Below, piece by piece: positions 10,561-22,248 of a stretch of DNA of 64,000 nucleotides. The notes under the pieces were generated by a model that did no database searches, was not told the DNA's origin, and saw nothing but the letters and a program-made list of their open reading frames with translations. Every line of letters starts with the position of its first letter. Position 1 is the first letter of the stretch. The translations under genes were made by a program, and so were the position numbers. The DNA is from Marisa cornuarietis. Taxonomy: Eukaryota; Mollusca; Gastropoda; Architaenioglossa; Ampullariidae. The stretch lies in assembly GCA_004794655.1 (NCBI GenBank), contig SMMW01000584.1, positions 5,278,001 to 5,342,000 of the forward strand, in the 5' to 3' direction.

Positions 10561-12466
10561 ACAGAATTTTACACATGAGACCATATTTCTGGATTTGTTG
10601 CGGGATCCCCTCACACTTGTCCCTGTCTTGTGACCGTCACGCTGGTTACTGTACTCGTGAACTGTGCGCTCGAATGCGTGAAATCATTTTATGCCATATA
10701 CCATAGCTATTGATGGTTATTATGAGATATTTTCTGATTCTAAAATTACCTTTATATAGACGTTAAAAGCCCTATATCTCCATAATACAATTTTTATAAT
10801 ATATATATATATAAAACGCTGCGCAAGTTACAATATTGAATGGACTTTACTTGTCACGAAACAGCATCAGATGCAGCTAATAAATCACGTTTTATCTCCC
10901 TTGTGAGTGTCCTGCACGCCAAGCATCCTTTTGTTTTTACTTTTTTTTATTTTGCTGCCTTAATCTTGATATTGAAAAAAATGTTACCAGACTCCCTTGA
11001 TGGCTTTATCTCGATGTGTTATTTTAACCATATTAATGTTTTCTGTAGAGCGAAAACATTGGTCTCATTTTCGGCGTAGCCCATCTTTAAGGTGTGAAAT
11101 ATCTCAATGTTTTATTGCCTTCTTGTAAGTACTTGTATCCCGTCAAACTGGATGCCGTACCCCCACATACACCCGCCCTCACGGACGCACGCACACACAC
11201 ACACACAGGGCCAACGTCTATCGCTGTGCGTATGACAAAGTTGGCCATGAGCCGACAATGACGCCTTTGCACGGCCCGACACTTTTGTTGGCGAGCATCG
11301 CTAGTCCTCATCTCTTGCAGGCCGGCTGGCGAGCCTGTTACTTTATCAGGACACGTGTTTGCGCCACACTGACTGCAAGACTTTCTTCTTGCCATCGATT
11401 TCTTGCACACGTGGGAGAGCGCTGAAGGACCCGACGCCGGCATGTTGGCATGGCTGCCAGGAACGGTTCCGTCGCAGGCCTAGCGTAGAACACGTCGATG
11501 TGCTTGGCAAGACCAAGGAACGGACTGTTTCAGGCAGGACGCCTGGGTTTAGAACATTCGGCCTGTTGGCAAGACGCAGGAACGTGTCTGTCGCAAGCAT
11601 TGCGGTGTAGGCAGTTGCGGTCTGTAGGACAAGTCAGGAGACGAAGTGGCATGAAGAGCTGGTCCGCAGAATAAGCAGCACCTTTGGCTTTAATGCTTGC
11701 AATGTCACTCTGTGCTGGATTCTTCGTAAAAGAACATTCGACGACTCAGGAATTTCTTCCTTGCCCGTTTCCTAGACGTGAATCCGGTCTGAACGACAGC
11801 TGATTGGACGGTTCCACCATGAAAGCTCTCTAGGGCGCACACGCAAGAACACTGAAGGAGTTGCTCTAGAGCTCTCACAAACTGTGTTACAGACGACCCG
11901 GCATTTTTAAATTTGACATTTGCGTGCCCGCCACTTCAGTGCTGTCTAGTATAACCATAACTGATAAATGCAAACCTTTGTCCTGGTCACTTCCGTGCAT
12001 GTATTAATTTTTACCCATTCCCTCCCCATCCACATCGTTTGTCGAAATTGTCAGATGAACATGCCGAATATAGAGAAAAAAAAGCGGAGAAGAAAGAGGA
12101 TAGTGTTGCAAGTAATAATAATTACGGTTTCCGATTCCGTGTATGTTTCTGGTAACCCTAGCCCTGCCTGCGAGGTGTGACGTCTGCAAAGAGCGGTGCA
12201 ATTTCTCGGTCCTTGGCTTGCGGCGCATGCGCTGTCAGAGGGCTGCGTGATAGCAACAGCAGGGAAGCGCTGCAGCTTATGTTACATGTCAAGCACGCAA
12301 GCATCTTTACCCACTCTCAGAAGAGAAAGAGTAAGAGAGAGAGAGTGTGTGTGTGTGTGTTTCAGGTGATGGTTCACTTGTTTCTTCGTAGAGAGGACTG
12401 GGAGCAGCAAGAAACACTAAAAGTATTAAAATCAGACTAAAGCAGTCGCCAGAATACAATGATACA
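10561..12466. other. non-coding interval between sulfotransferase and LINE
   Basis: Contains an AT dinucleotide run (10799-10813), a CA repeat (11187-11206), imperfect repeats of a GGCAAGAC/AGGAACG motif spaced 57-65 bp (about 11443-11600), a perfect NRF1-type GCGCATGCGC (12223-12232) and a GA/GT repeat (12335-12360). No gene is supported. Confidence 0.5.
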
Positions 12467-12702
12467 GTTAATAATAATAGTGAAGATTTTTATAGCGCAT
12501 ATTCACACTCGTAGAGAGTATGCTCTTAGCGCTTAAAACGGGGAAGAGACGTGGACTAAGTAGATACAGAACACAGGGGACGAAAGAAAACGACAGTACT
12601 GACAAAAACAGATAACAAAAGGCATCAAGTAACAGGAACAGAGAAAAATAGTGATGGGTAAAGTAGCAAGAGGGAAGGGGGGGTAAGGACTAGCATTGTG
12701 GA
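12467..12702 (-). other. LINE 3' UTR and ATT-repeat tail
   Basis: Sequence between the ORF2 stop and the short TTATTATTA tail, read on the - strand. It contains AGCGCTAAGAGCATACTCTC and GCGCTATAAAAATCTTCAC, giving the conserved 3' end expected to be recognised by the element's own reverse transcriptase. Confidence 0.75.
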
Positions 12703-15336
12703 CTAGGAGTAGTGCTCAAGGAAGAGGTGCGTTTTCAGTGCAGATTTGAAGGATTCAATTGTAGGAAGGTGGCGGATATGGAGAGGAAGAGAGTTCCATT
12801 GTTTTGCAGCACAGTAGCCAAAAGTCCTGTGACCATATGTTGTTGTTCTGGTGACAGGAACAGTCAGAGTACGGTTGTCAGAGGAAGAGCGGAGTTGTCT
12901 GGCCGGAGAGTAAGGGATGAGAAGTTCAGAGAAATAGTCAGGACAGGAGCCAGCAAAGAAATTAAAACACAGCACAGACAGTTTGTACTGGATGCGAGAA
13001 CGGACGGGTAGCCAGTGTAGAAAACGAAGGAGAGGTGTGACATGGTCCCGTTTCCTTGCTCTAAGTACCAGACGTGCAGCGGAGTTCTGTACTCTCTGGA
13101 GTTTCTGAATGAGGGATGAGGGGCAGCCTGCCAGCAAGGAGTTGCAGTAGTCAAGTCGTGAAAGAACAAACGCACAGACAAGAGTGTTGGTGGCACGTGT
13201 AGAGAGAAAGTGACGGATGGCACTGATCTTACGGAGCTCATAGTAGGCAGACTGACAGACAGCTGTAACATGTTTATCAAGGGTCATGTCTGCGGTGACA
13301 ATAAATCCCAGATTCCTAACGGATGACGTGAAGGTGATGTTGCTGTCGCCCACCTTGATGTGATTGGGCAGACTGACTAGTGAAGGTTGATGTCTTCTTC
13401 TATGGCACAAGAGGGCTTCCGTTTTATCATCATTTAGTTTAAGCTTGTTTTTCACCATCCAGCCCTTGACATCACTAATACAAGCTTCTAGAGAGCTAAT
13501 AGCAGAGTGAGACTCAGCCAGTGGAATAGAACAGTAAAGCTGCGTGTCATCTGCATAGGACTGATGAGACACCTGGTGAGACCGGATGCAAGATGAAAGT
13601 GGTTTAGTATACAGGATGAACAGGACTGGGCCAAGTACTGAGCCTTGGGGAACGCCACAGAAAAGTGAAGCAGGGCGAGATGTCTGACCATCGACTACCA
13701 CAGTCTGGGTCCTATCAGTGAGATAGGAGTTGAACCATGAGAGGGCAGGTCCAGAAATCCCGTAGAGGGTGTGGAGTCTGTGAAGAAGCAGAGAGTGGTC
13801 TATAGTGTCAAATGCAGCAGACAGGTCCAGTAGGGTTAATGGAGAAACATCACCACTGTCAAGAGCAGATAATATGTCTGTTGTTACTTTAATAAGAGTG
13901 GTCTCAGTGCTGTGGAAAGGTCTATATGCCGACTGAGCTTGTGGAAGAAGATGGTGGTCTTGTAAATAGGCCCAGAGCTGTGTCAAAACTATTTTCTCTA
14001 TGATCTTAGAGAGAAAAGACAAGTTGGAGACTGGGCGGTAGTTGTTTAGCACATTGACATCAAGCGTGGATTTCTTTAGAAGTGGCCTCACCACCGCATT
14101 CTTGAACAGAGATGGGAAAACACCTGACGACAGGCTGACATTTACAATATTAGTGATGGCAGGAAGTAGAGTATCTAGGCACTCGAGCAGAAGGCTCGTG
14201 GGCATCGGATCTAACTCGCAGGTTGTTGCTTTAGCTTTTAGGATAACCGCTTTTACATCGGTCTCAGAGACTGGTAGGAACTTGGTCATGGAACATCCTG
14301 GGAGGACATCACAGGAGATGCTGTCAAGCGCCGACGCCGAGTCTAATGATGATCGAATGTCCGATATCTTGCTGGTGAAATAATCACTAAAAACTTGCGG
14401 CAGCAGTGAAGCAGGGTAGGCAGTAGGCAGTGGTGTTGCTGTACGAGATCCAGTCATTTTATTGCAAATGGCAAAAAGCTTTTTGGAGGAGGTGCAATTA
14501 ATTATTTGGCCTTGAAGGTATGATGTTTTAGCCTCATAAATGCATTTTGCCACGCTTCGCTTTGCAGCATTGTAAATTTCTTTGTGGATGGCGAGTCCAG
14601 TCTTCCGGCAAAGACGTTCAGCTCGCCGGCGCGTGCGCTTCAGGTCACGGAGTTCAACGCGGATCTGTGGATGCCAAGGCGCACATTTAGACTGGCGCAT
14701 CAGACGTCGAGACACTGGGGCGTGGTCATCAACTACTCGACGTAAAACACAGTCAAGTTGCTCGGCAGAGGGTGGTTGGAGGAGCTCCATCTGCAGCTGT
14801 GCTTTGAATGCCAGTCTATCAACATTTCGTAATGAGCGAGTGGATCTAAAAACTGGCGCCGATGATGGGCATTTGTGATCAAGTTCGATCAGTACACAGT
14901 AGTGGTCAGATGAGAGATCGTGGGAAACATCAACTGACTGGACTAAGTGGTCATCAGGTCGATGTATGACCCAGTCCAGGATGTGATCTCTTTTGTGTGT
15001 TGGCTGCGACACGGACTGTACGAGACGAAAGGTGTGCAGCATTTCAGACATTTTGACAGTGTCAGGGTGAGCACTGTTGTCGAAGTGCACATTCACATCT
15101 CCGAGGAGTATGGCGGGTCCAATTAGTGTATTGCTATAATCCAAGAGATCATGGAATTCCGAGAAAAATGTAGAGGCTGTAAGTTTGTTCCTTGCACTAG
15201 GAGGAGGTCTGTAGATGCAGAGCAGGTGCATCGAGCAATGAGGAGCCGAAGAGGAGACTTGTACAAATTCAAAAGACGTGTGAGGGAACGATACGGCAGT
15301 AGTAAAAGACAGGTAAGAAGTTACCAAAGCAGGCAA
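12703..15336 (-). CDS. LINE endonuclease (partial) and reverse transcriptase ORF2
   Basis: An uninterrupted frame of 877 codons that copies LINE RNA at the nicked target. In order: the C-terminal half of an exonuclease-endonuclease-phosphatase endonuclease (GDVNVHFDN near residue 79, HILDWVI near 118, SDH at 143-145), a linker, then RT motifs NNYRPVSNLS (431-440), LDLSAAFDTIDH (503-514), GVPQGSVLGP (561-570) and the catalytic YADD (594-597). The C-terminus KQWNSLPLHIR and KSALKTHLF is typical of the CR1/L2/jockey group. The frame's left limit is not an ATG (the codon is TTG); it simply runs in from truncated sequence. The N-terminal endonuclease and any ORF1 are missing, so this copy cannot be autonomous. 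The lack of stops or frameshifts suggests recent insertion. Confidence 0.9.
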   Translation of the reverse strand: MPALVTSYLSFTTAVSFPHTSFEFVQVSSSAPHCSMHLLCIYRPPPSARNKLTASTFFSEFHDLLDYSNTLIGPAILLGDVNVHFDNSAHPDTVKMSEMLHTFRLVQSVSQPTHKRDHILDWVIHRPDDHLVQSVDVSHDLSSDHYCVLIELDHKCPSSAPVFRSTRSLRNVDRLAFKAQLQMELLQPPSAEQLDCVLRRVVDDHAPVSRRLMRQSKCAPWHPQIRVELRDLKRTRRRAERLCRKTGLAIHKEIYNAAKRSVAKCIYEAKTSYLQGQIINCTSSKKLFAICNKMTGSRTATPLPTAYPASLLPQVFSDYFTSKISDIRSSLDSASALDSISCDVLPGCSMTKFLPVSETDVKAVILKAKATTCELDPMPTSLLLECLDTLLPAITNIVNVSLSSGVFPSLFKNAVVRPLLKKSTLDVNVLNNYRPVSNLSFLSKIIEKIVLTQLWAYLQDHHLLPQAQSAYRPFHSTETTLIKVTTDILSALDSGDVSPLTLLDLSAAFDTIDHSLLLHRLHTLYGISGPALSWFNSYLTDRTQTVVVDGQTSRPASLFCGVPQGSVLGPVLFILYTKPLSSCIRSHQVSHQSYADDTQLYCSIPLAESHSAISSLEACISDVKGWMVKNKLKLNDDKTEALLCHRRRHQPSLVSLPNHIKVGDSNITFTSSVRNLGFIVTADMTLDKHVTAVCQSAYYELRKISAIRHFLSTRATNTLVCAFVLSRLDYCNSLLAGCPSSLIQKLQRVQNSAARLVLRARKRDHVTPLLRFLHWLPVRSRIQYKLSVLCFNFFAGSCPDYFSELLIPYSPARQLRSSSDNRTLTVPVTRTTTYGHRTFGYCAAKQWNSLPLHIRHLPTIESFKSALKTHLFLEHYS

Positions 15337-15345
15337 ATGACAACA

Positions 15346-16256
15346 GACGCATAGCGGGCATTGAAAATGATAATTTGTGCCTGTTAACAGCTTGCCATTC
15401 AGCTGGTCTCATTTGAGGAGATGGCTCTATTACCTTTGTGCCTGAAAACGAGAGAGGGAGAGAAAGAGAAAAGAAAGGAGTGTCATTAAAGATAAGAGTG
15501 GACCGCAACCGTACCTGTACTTACCAATGTCGTAGCGTTTTATTCGGTCAAACTGATTTTTTTTGGTGGGGGAAGAATCAATCTAGTTGTTTCCGTTTTC
15601 AAGTGGTAATGTATAATTTTTTTTGTGTGTGTGTGTCTTTAGTTGAAATCACCGGCAAGAAAATGTTAGCACGAACTCCAAGAACAAGTGATGGCTTTCG
15701 TCTTAAAGGCGGGGGTAATTAGAGGGATGCTCTACAGAAAGATTTCAAGCTAACCTATCTTTTAGGAGATTGCATTATTTTGTCGTACTTGAAAAATAAA
15801 TAGGCGCAAAAGGAAGACTTTTATTCTGAGTCGTCAACATTTAGCGAGATGCTTGTTGGTCATCTTAGTATCTACGGGTCAAACGCTCGCTAGTCCAGTG
15901 TGACAGTTTTCATAAGATGTTATCTAAACATTCCAAGCACAGGTTAACCTAACTCCTTCCCTTCCCTCCCACGAAATCCTTCCTAGTATATTTAACACCT
16001 TAACAGGGAACCGCCGTCCGTCAGCGTGTCCACCTGTTGTCATGCAGGGCCGAGAGATGTTTGTCACTACAATGCCCCTTGCGCACACAGCCTACAAGTT
16101 TCTCAGTTTTGCGACATACCTTTACGCTCTATGGCAATCTTTTCCTTTGTCTAACGCCTTACCTAACTACAGCACTACGCGATGCAGAGTTTTCAAGTCG
16201 GTCAAGAGGTTGACCCCGTCAACTTCAAACTAAGCTGAGGGTTGCAGAGCATGTCA
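15346..16256. other. non-coding interval
   Basis: Contains a GA-rich stretch (15450-15480) and a short GT repeat (15623-15635). No gene or recognised repeat otherwise. Confidence 0.45.
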
Positions 16257-16432
16257 GGGCCTTAGTTATGAAGCTTGAGTTAAGTCGTTTCCCCAGGGTA
16301 AAATAAGAGGTGAAACGACATCTGCGGGGTCTGGACACCGATTTATAACTTTAGGAAGAAAACCCTTGTTCTTGAATTCTCCACGTTGCCCTAGGGCAAC
16401 GACTTACCCTCGCTTTATTAACTATTGCTCTT
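16257..16432. mobile_element. about 175 bp fold-back (MITE-like) element
   Basis: The left arm TAGTTATGAAGCTTGAGTTA, then AGTCGTTTCCCCAGGG, pairs with the reverse complement of the right arm, TAGTTAATAAAGCGAGGGTA, then AGTCGTTGCCCTAGGG. The arms are about 36 bp with few mismatches and are separated by about 90 bp. No coding capacity. Exact termini and target duplication are uncertain. It differs in sequence from the 6196-6342 element. Confidence 0.6.
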
Positions 16433-19014
16433 GACCAGAATTGGAATTTTCCTACACTAGACGGCGCCTTCTACATGAAACCAATGCCAGTACCTAAATT
16501 TCCAACACCGGCTGCTAAAATAATTTCCATGTGGCCAAGATAATAGTCACAGGATAAAAAAAGCTGAGAGCTTTGACTGCCAGCTGGAAGTCCGAGATAG
16601 ACTGAAAGGTGTAGCAGCCAGAGAGAAATACTGACTTGTGGGAAGACCAGCTGGCATGCTTCCAGCAGTCGGTACTAACTGCCCCGAGCGTTCCGGTGTC
16701 TGATTTTAAGGGGCATTTGGTGCAGACACTAGATGGCAAATCAAAGCTTCTTCCATCCTTAGAACCGTGGATTTGCAAAATATTAGCAGCTGGGCAGACA
16801 ATAGAAAAAACCACATTTAATATTCCTAAAGCAGCAGATTCATGACTATCGTAAGTGTACCGGAAGCAGATGCCACCAGTCTTCAACTTCGCTTCCTCGT
16901 TAATATTGGAAACATATTACTGAAAGCCAAACAAGCTGTGAAGGATTTCGTTGCCACAAGCTTTCGTTACAAGGCACTTGATTATGGCATTTAAACCTCT
17001 GAGACCCGAGAAGAAGAAAAAAACAACAAAATTTGAAGACAAAATACCAGAGTGGGAGTGGTTGCAGCGAATGCTTGCGGTCTCTCCGTGCGATCACGCA
17101 CACTTTACGGCTCCGTCACGCATGCCCAGTGACACTGGCTCCACCTAGCGGAGCTGCAAATTGAGGCGTGTCAGCCGAGCCGACTTTTTCATCAATCAGA
17201 GGACAGGTGAGAGGCAGGGGCGGTAATTGTGTTGGCTAAGAAGTGGTCATTTTGCGGCTAGATATAGCGAAAAGAATGAGTTGCAATCCTTCGCGGGAGT
17301 TTTGGGCGGGGTTCTTGAAATGGGGTGTCGCGACAGATAGGGGTGGGTGGTAGGAGGGGGGAAAAAGGTGGAAGAAGCGCCTTTCAGAGAGGAGCAGGCT
17401 TATGGAGATCCTCGTGATCCCACGCACGCAGGCACACAGTAACTGCAGTCGCATATAACAATATTAGTTACTAGAACCACGTATACAACATTAGTACCAA
17501 CTGCCGCGCATACAATACTAGTAACTATAGCCACATATACAAATGCAAAACGGCCGGTCATAAAATAAAACGGGCACAAATTAAATTCACGAAAGCCAAC
17601 TTTCCCTATGTCCACGGATCTCGATACTCTCGGACATTCCTATAAGCGGTCCTTCCGAAATTTTGGCTGCATCAGTCTCTCTTGATTATTTTTTTTAACT
17701 TAAAAAAGTCCCGCTACACCTGCTTCAGCATAGTCAAACATTTTCAACCTAATTTGAATGATATGGCTTAATATGCTACATTGTTGTGACCCCCTTTCAT
17801 CGGTTTAAGTTAAAAAGACTCTGAATTAGCTTTCTACAATATTTAAATAGCTATGCGTATAAGGTTATGTATTCGGCATGGTTCGTTAGGTAACAATGGC
17901 TTTCTATGTTAATTTTACTTTTTTTTTTCATTTGGTTTCCTCCTGATACGATGATGACTGCACGTAAAAGAACTGTCTAGACGTGTTAAAGAAGATTTGA
18001 CCCCTTTTCGTTTTCTCCTGCAAAGCTGAGTTCTATAGTTTTTATATAAGTTAACAGTCTTTTCTCTGTACCTACATTTGTCTCCCACATTCTCCATCAT
18101 TCGTACTAAACTTTGAGGTTTTCTTTAGGAGAAATAGAGAAGCCTTTGCAAATAATCTGCACTTTGATGTCAGTTACGAGAACATTGTTGCATTATCTCT
18201 TAGGTGTCTTCAAAGGTTTTGTTTAGAGAACAGCCCAGAGGCTCTCTCTTAGACTCACCAATTTTGAATTCTACCAGAGCTTGCATTTTAGAGTTCCAGG
18301 ACTCTTTGTGCCAACCTGCCTAGTACACTGCTTCCTGACATACACAGCTGCAAAATTAAAGAGACACCCACGAGAAAACATTTTACTAATTTAATCCTCG
18401 CTTCTGGCGTGGATCCGGAACAGGGAACTGCTATGTTTGGCAATTAGTTTTTGACAACTTGCCGGTGAAATGACAATGGCAAAGCTATGACTATTGCTGG
18501 TTTCTCGCCATCAATACTTAGCGCAGCTGTCGATGACTGCTACTGGGTGGAACTCGGAACTCATCACGCGCGGATAATTTCTTGACAAAGTTCACGATCT
18601 CTCTTTCTCTCTTATCTTTTCTTGTCATCACAGCGACAATCTCCCCACAGCGGGGGAGCTAGAGGGAAAGAATGAGCTGGCAGCGCAGACACAAGCTGTG
18701 TTTCGAACGCTTTTTGTCGGCCAAATTTCGTCAAGAGGAAACTGCTGTCATATTCCTCCGCAGGCCTCCTCAGACGACAAGCATTTCCTCCTACAAACTA
18801 TTAAGTTTCATAAACACTCTTACAACACATCAATAAATAAGTTCGATTACTTTAAAAACAAAACGCTTAGTAAACTCTTGTTGATAGGAAACATTGAAAC
18901 TTTTGGCAGGATTTCTTTCAATAACGACGTTTGTCTTCGATAAGAGACTTTTTTTTTTGTCAAGTCTTTCCTCCATCCAGCAAAAGACGCCTTCCTACAT
19001 CCTCCCTGAAATCT
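16433..19014. other. non-coding interval
   Basis: AT-rich sequence with a CTCF-like ACACTAGATGGCA (16726-16738) and CCACCTAGCGG (about 17141-17151). No coding exon was recognised. Several frames of 60-120 codons lack any coding signature. Confidence 0.4.
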
Positions 19015-19165
19015 GGCCCATCCCAAAGAGTGGGCCCCGCCCACAGACCCCGAACTGCGCGGCCAGGAAAACAACGCAGCTCTCATCCGGGCAAGAGGCG
19101 GTGTCATGTGGCGCGCGCTCCGCGGAATTGTCCGGTGACGCGCGACAGGCACGTGAAAAATTGAA
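19015..19165. promoter_or_regulatory. GC- and CpG-rich block, possible promoter
   Basis: This short block stands out from AT-rich flanks. It has a GC-box-like GGGCCCCGCCCAC (19032-19044), several CGCG/GCGC runs and an E-box CACGTG (19150-19155). No start codon followed by a convincing exon was identified on either strand, so its target is unknown. Confidence 0.25.
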
Positions 19166-21571
19166 CAGCTCGTGCAAGCTGCGTGGAAAAAGCCTCATAA
19201 ATTCTTCATCCGCTCGTCTTGCCGAAATTTAATTGGTTTCTTTGTGGTTCCCTTGCCCATGACACTAGATTGTAGACAATAGTGGTCGGAACTATCTTCC
19301 CTGCAAGTACTGTTGGACTGCTGATTGAATTGGGATTGCGGTTATTGTTCATTTCTTTCGTCTCTCCCCCCCCACCCTTTGAGCTGTAAGGTTTTTAGCC
19401 TTATTTAGCCTCGTTTTAGTGATAAGCGTTCCGGTCGCTCTCACACACACACACACACACCAAAAAACAAAAAACAAAAAAAACCTGCGATGACTTGATT
19501 TTCTGATATAGTGTGCGTCAGCTAAAGGTAGCGTCCGGATGTGAGTACCGATGTGACCTAAAGCGGGTCAGGTTGATGCTAATTTAAATAATCGCCAGGC
19601 TTGCACCAACTACAGGCTTTCTGAAAATGTGACTTTATGCAGATCACAAAACAGGAGAGTCTATATCTTTATAAGTGACAAGGTAGTCAGTTGTTTCCAG
19701 AGTTTGCTATAAAGATAAATGATTATGAATGCCAGCTTGTATGGGTTAGGTTTTCATATTGTGACACACGAGCCGGCTTAATATCTAATCTACGTTGTCC
19801 TTTCATGTTAACTTCTAACAAGGAACAGGCTGAGTGACGGTGTGTGAGTGCGCGCATGCGCGTGTGGAGAGCGTTGTAACCGATGATTTGCTGCAATGGA
19901 GACCATCCACTATCATACTTCACGTCTGAAGCTTTTTTTACCGCTTACTGTTACTCTTGCATAAACGGCGACGAAAACATGTCGTTTATACTACTTTTCT
20001 CTACTGAAACCCGTGTTAGTCAAAATAAACAGAAATCTTCGATGTGTTTGCCTGGTCGAATCTCAAAAATTGCTTGCAATGTAGGAGTGAAGACGCTTTT
20101 ATGGCAACTGCGCCATGTTCACCAAGTCTCTCTCACACACACACGCAAAGGCGCACACACACACACACACAAGGGCTTAACAAGTCAGCGATGCCCGGAT
20201 GTCTCAGTACATATCCAAACTTTACCTTTCAGACCTGTGGAGCCCATGTGTGCCGAAACCTTTTGGCTGTGGCTCAAGCACAAGTGTCGATTGTAAGGAA
20301 GCAATGAACTTAAGCTATCAAATGCTGGCAGTGGAGGGCTGCAACATGTTGCAAACAAGAGTCAAAACAGGTTCTTCGTTGAGCAACTGTTGTCCTGGAA
20401 TAAAGAAGTGAGCCAAGTCCGCTGATCTTGCTCTTTTCATTTTTTATGCTGCCGTGCCCTTCTCGACACTGACCGCCGGGACGCGCAAGTTGCGGGCGGG
20501 TGCGCCTGTGCGTGAGTAGGATGGTGCGTGTGAGATCAGGGCTTTTGATGAGAGTGGTTGATTGGGAAAGCCCAGGCATGATCCCAGCGGTCTGTAGATC
20601 TGTGGCGGCTAATGAGATTGGCACACGGAGATATCTAATAACGTCAGGGAAGGCGAAACGACGGGGAAAATTAATTCTCGCACGTTCGGCACGCCATACC
20701 CAGCAAGGCGTCAGAGTAGGTAAGAAGGAGGAGCAGGTGATGGTACGACAACACAAGGTGTCAAGACGCAGCCAATGAAATGGGATGGAACAGTCGTTTC
20801 CACAGGTTTTTTTCATTCCTCCTCTTTGTCGACCTTTCTTTTGTAAACAGGCAGCAATTTACCTGTTGTAATAAAGTGCACGAATACCTCGTTATATGAC
20901 TTCATGATCATCGTCATCATCATCGTCGTCTTCGTCGTCCCTATACATGTATGCATTTAGTTTATGTTTGTCATCGTGTTATCTATTGGCTGACGTTTAT
21001 GCACTTTGTTCATATTTTTGCCATGGTGTCATCTATTTGCTGATGCTTATGTTTCTTCTTTGGCTGCCTGTCGGTTCGTTTGTAGTCTCTTGTGTGCGGC
21101 GCATCAAGCTAACATTCACACTGGGTAATAGGCTTTACAAATTTAATTATTACTTTCATTAATCATTATCCAACTATTTACTTTAGAATTATATAGCCTT
21201 GCGTGCACGAAGCGCCAGCTTGAGTCACAGTTCTGTTTCCAAATCGAATCACTAGAAGTATAATTAAGTTTAAGACTATGCATAGAATCCATTTCTTGTT
21301 CACTGTTTTTCTGGCTGTATTTAATTTAGTGGATGTTCAGCTTTTTATTGTTGTTTGAAGTAAAATCATTCAACACCATCTTTTGTAAACTTATATCCAA
21401 AGCCATGAATTTTTTTACATAGTAAAAGAGGACGTTTCTTTTTCTTTTTGTAAGGCTTATATTCGTCGTGTTTTGTTTTTTTCGGAGGGGAGGGCGGCGG
21501 GAGAGACGATCTTGCGTCTACCGCCTAAGTGGTTTAAAACTTCGGCTTTGGAGCAGATTGAGGATCAGGGG
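19166..21571. other. non-coding interval with simple repeats
   Basis: Contains CA repeats (19443-19460 and 20130-20171), an NRF1-like GCGCATGCGCG (19852-19862) and an ATC/GTC trinucleotide run (20907-20940). A long open frame on the - strand at about 20310-20816 has no recognisable domain and is probably chance. Confidence 0.4.
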
Positions 21572-21850
21572 CGACTGGCAGTGTAGTGGTTAAAATATTC
21601 ACTTATCACCACTGCAATGAAAAGTCTAGGGTTCAGATCTCGTCTCGAGACAGTCTGTATATTCGCAGGGCAGGATGTCGGGAATTTTCTCTGGATAATC
21701 CGATCATCTTCCCCTCCCTCTTCCCAAATAGTCCAAAGTACTTTCCCCCCCAAACCAACCAAAGATAGAAGGTCTATGACTGGAGGGGTACTAGCGCGAA
21801 GTGACCGATAAAACTCCCTTAACCGCTGTAATGTGAGCACGGGTGAACTA
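21572..21850 (+). mobile_element. tRNA-derived SINE (copy 1)
   Basis: An A-box-like GTGTAGTGGTTA (about 21581-21592) and a B-box-like GGGTTCAGATCTC (21630-21642) lie about 48 bp apart, the spacing of a tRNA-derived pol III promoter. The segment CTCGTCTCGAGACAGTCTG follows. The body continues through a pyrimidine-rich part to CTTAACCGCTGTAATGTGAG near 21836. The 3' end is estimated. It shares its B-box block with the element at 26.7 kb. Confidence 0.65.
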
Positions 21851-22195
21851 CTTACAGTTCACTGCCCCTAGAGCCAGCAGCTAAAGAATCTTGAGAGCTT
21901 TTAACGTCTTAATTTGTCAAATAATATGTGGAAAGATCATAAAAGTTTGTTTACATACATCGAGCACCAAAAAAGTTACCGCATTCCAGGTAACACCTTC
22001 ACCACGGTTATTATTCTTCCTTAGCAGCTGAGTCTTGGTTGATCGATACCAGAAGAGGAAGCATTTTTTTAAATTTTCCTGTTTATGATTTGAACGCCTG
22101 CGAGCGCAAACTTCACACACTCCCTTGTTTACATGCATTACCTCCTTCCCTCTCCACCAGTGCCTCGCTCTCTCTCTCCCTCCATCTCTCTCTCT

Positions 22196-22202
22196 CTCTT
22201 GC

Positions 22203-22246
<44 letters not shown>
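22196..22246 (+). repeat. CT/CA microsatellite
   Basis: A (TC)n tract at about 22167-22199 leads into (CA)n to 22246. It creates artefactual Ser/Leu-rich and Thr/His-rich frames that are not genes. Confidence 0.95.

Positions 22247-22248
<2 letters not shown>

Larger units (their letters stand above)
12467..15345 (-). mobile_element. 5'-truncated CR1/L2-type LINE
   Basis: About 2.9 kb on the - strand: part of an endonuclease domain, a complete reverse transcriptase, a 3' UTR and a tail GCGCTATAAAAATCTTCAC followed by TATTATTATTA. Truncation inside the endonuclease domain fits incomplete target-primed reverse transcription. The 5' boundary is placed near 15340, where similarity to the family stops; upstream frames show stops and no endonuclease motifs. 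No target-site duplication could be assigned. Confidence 0.9.

Noticed and set aside
12712..15354. Open frames on the + strand opposite the LINE
   Set aside because: Antisense shadows of the reverse transcriptase frame.
20310..20816. 168-codon open frame on the - strand
   Set aside because: No family signature, no promoter or splice support, and overlapping frames on the other strand are equally open.
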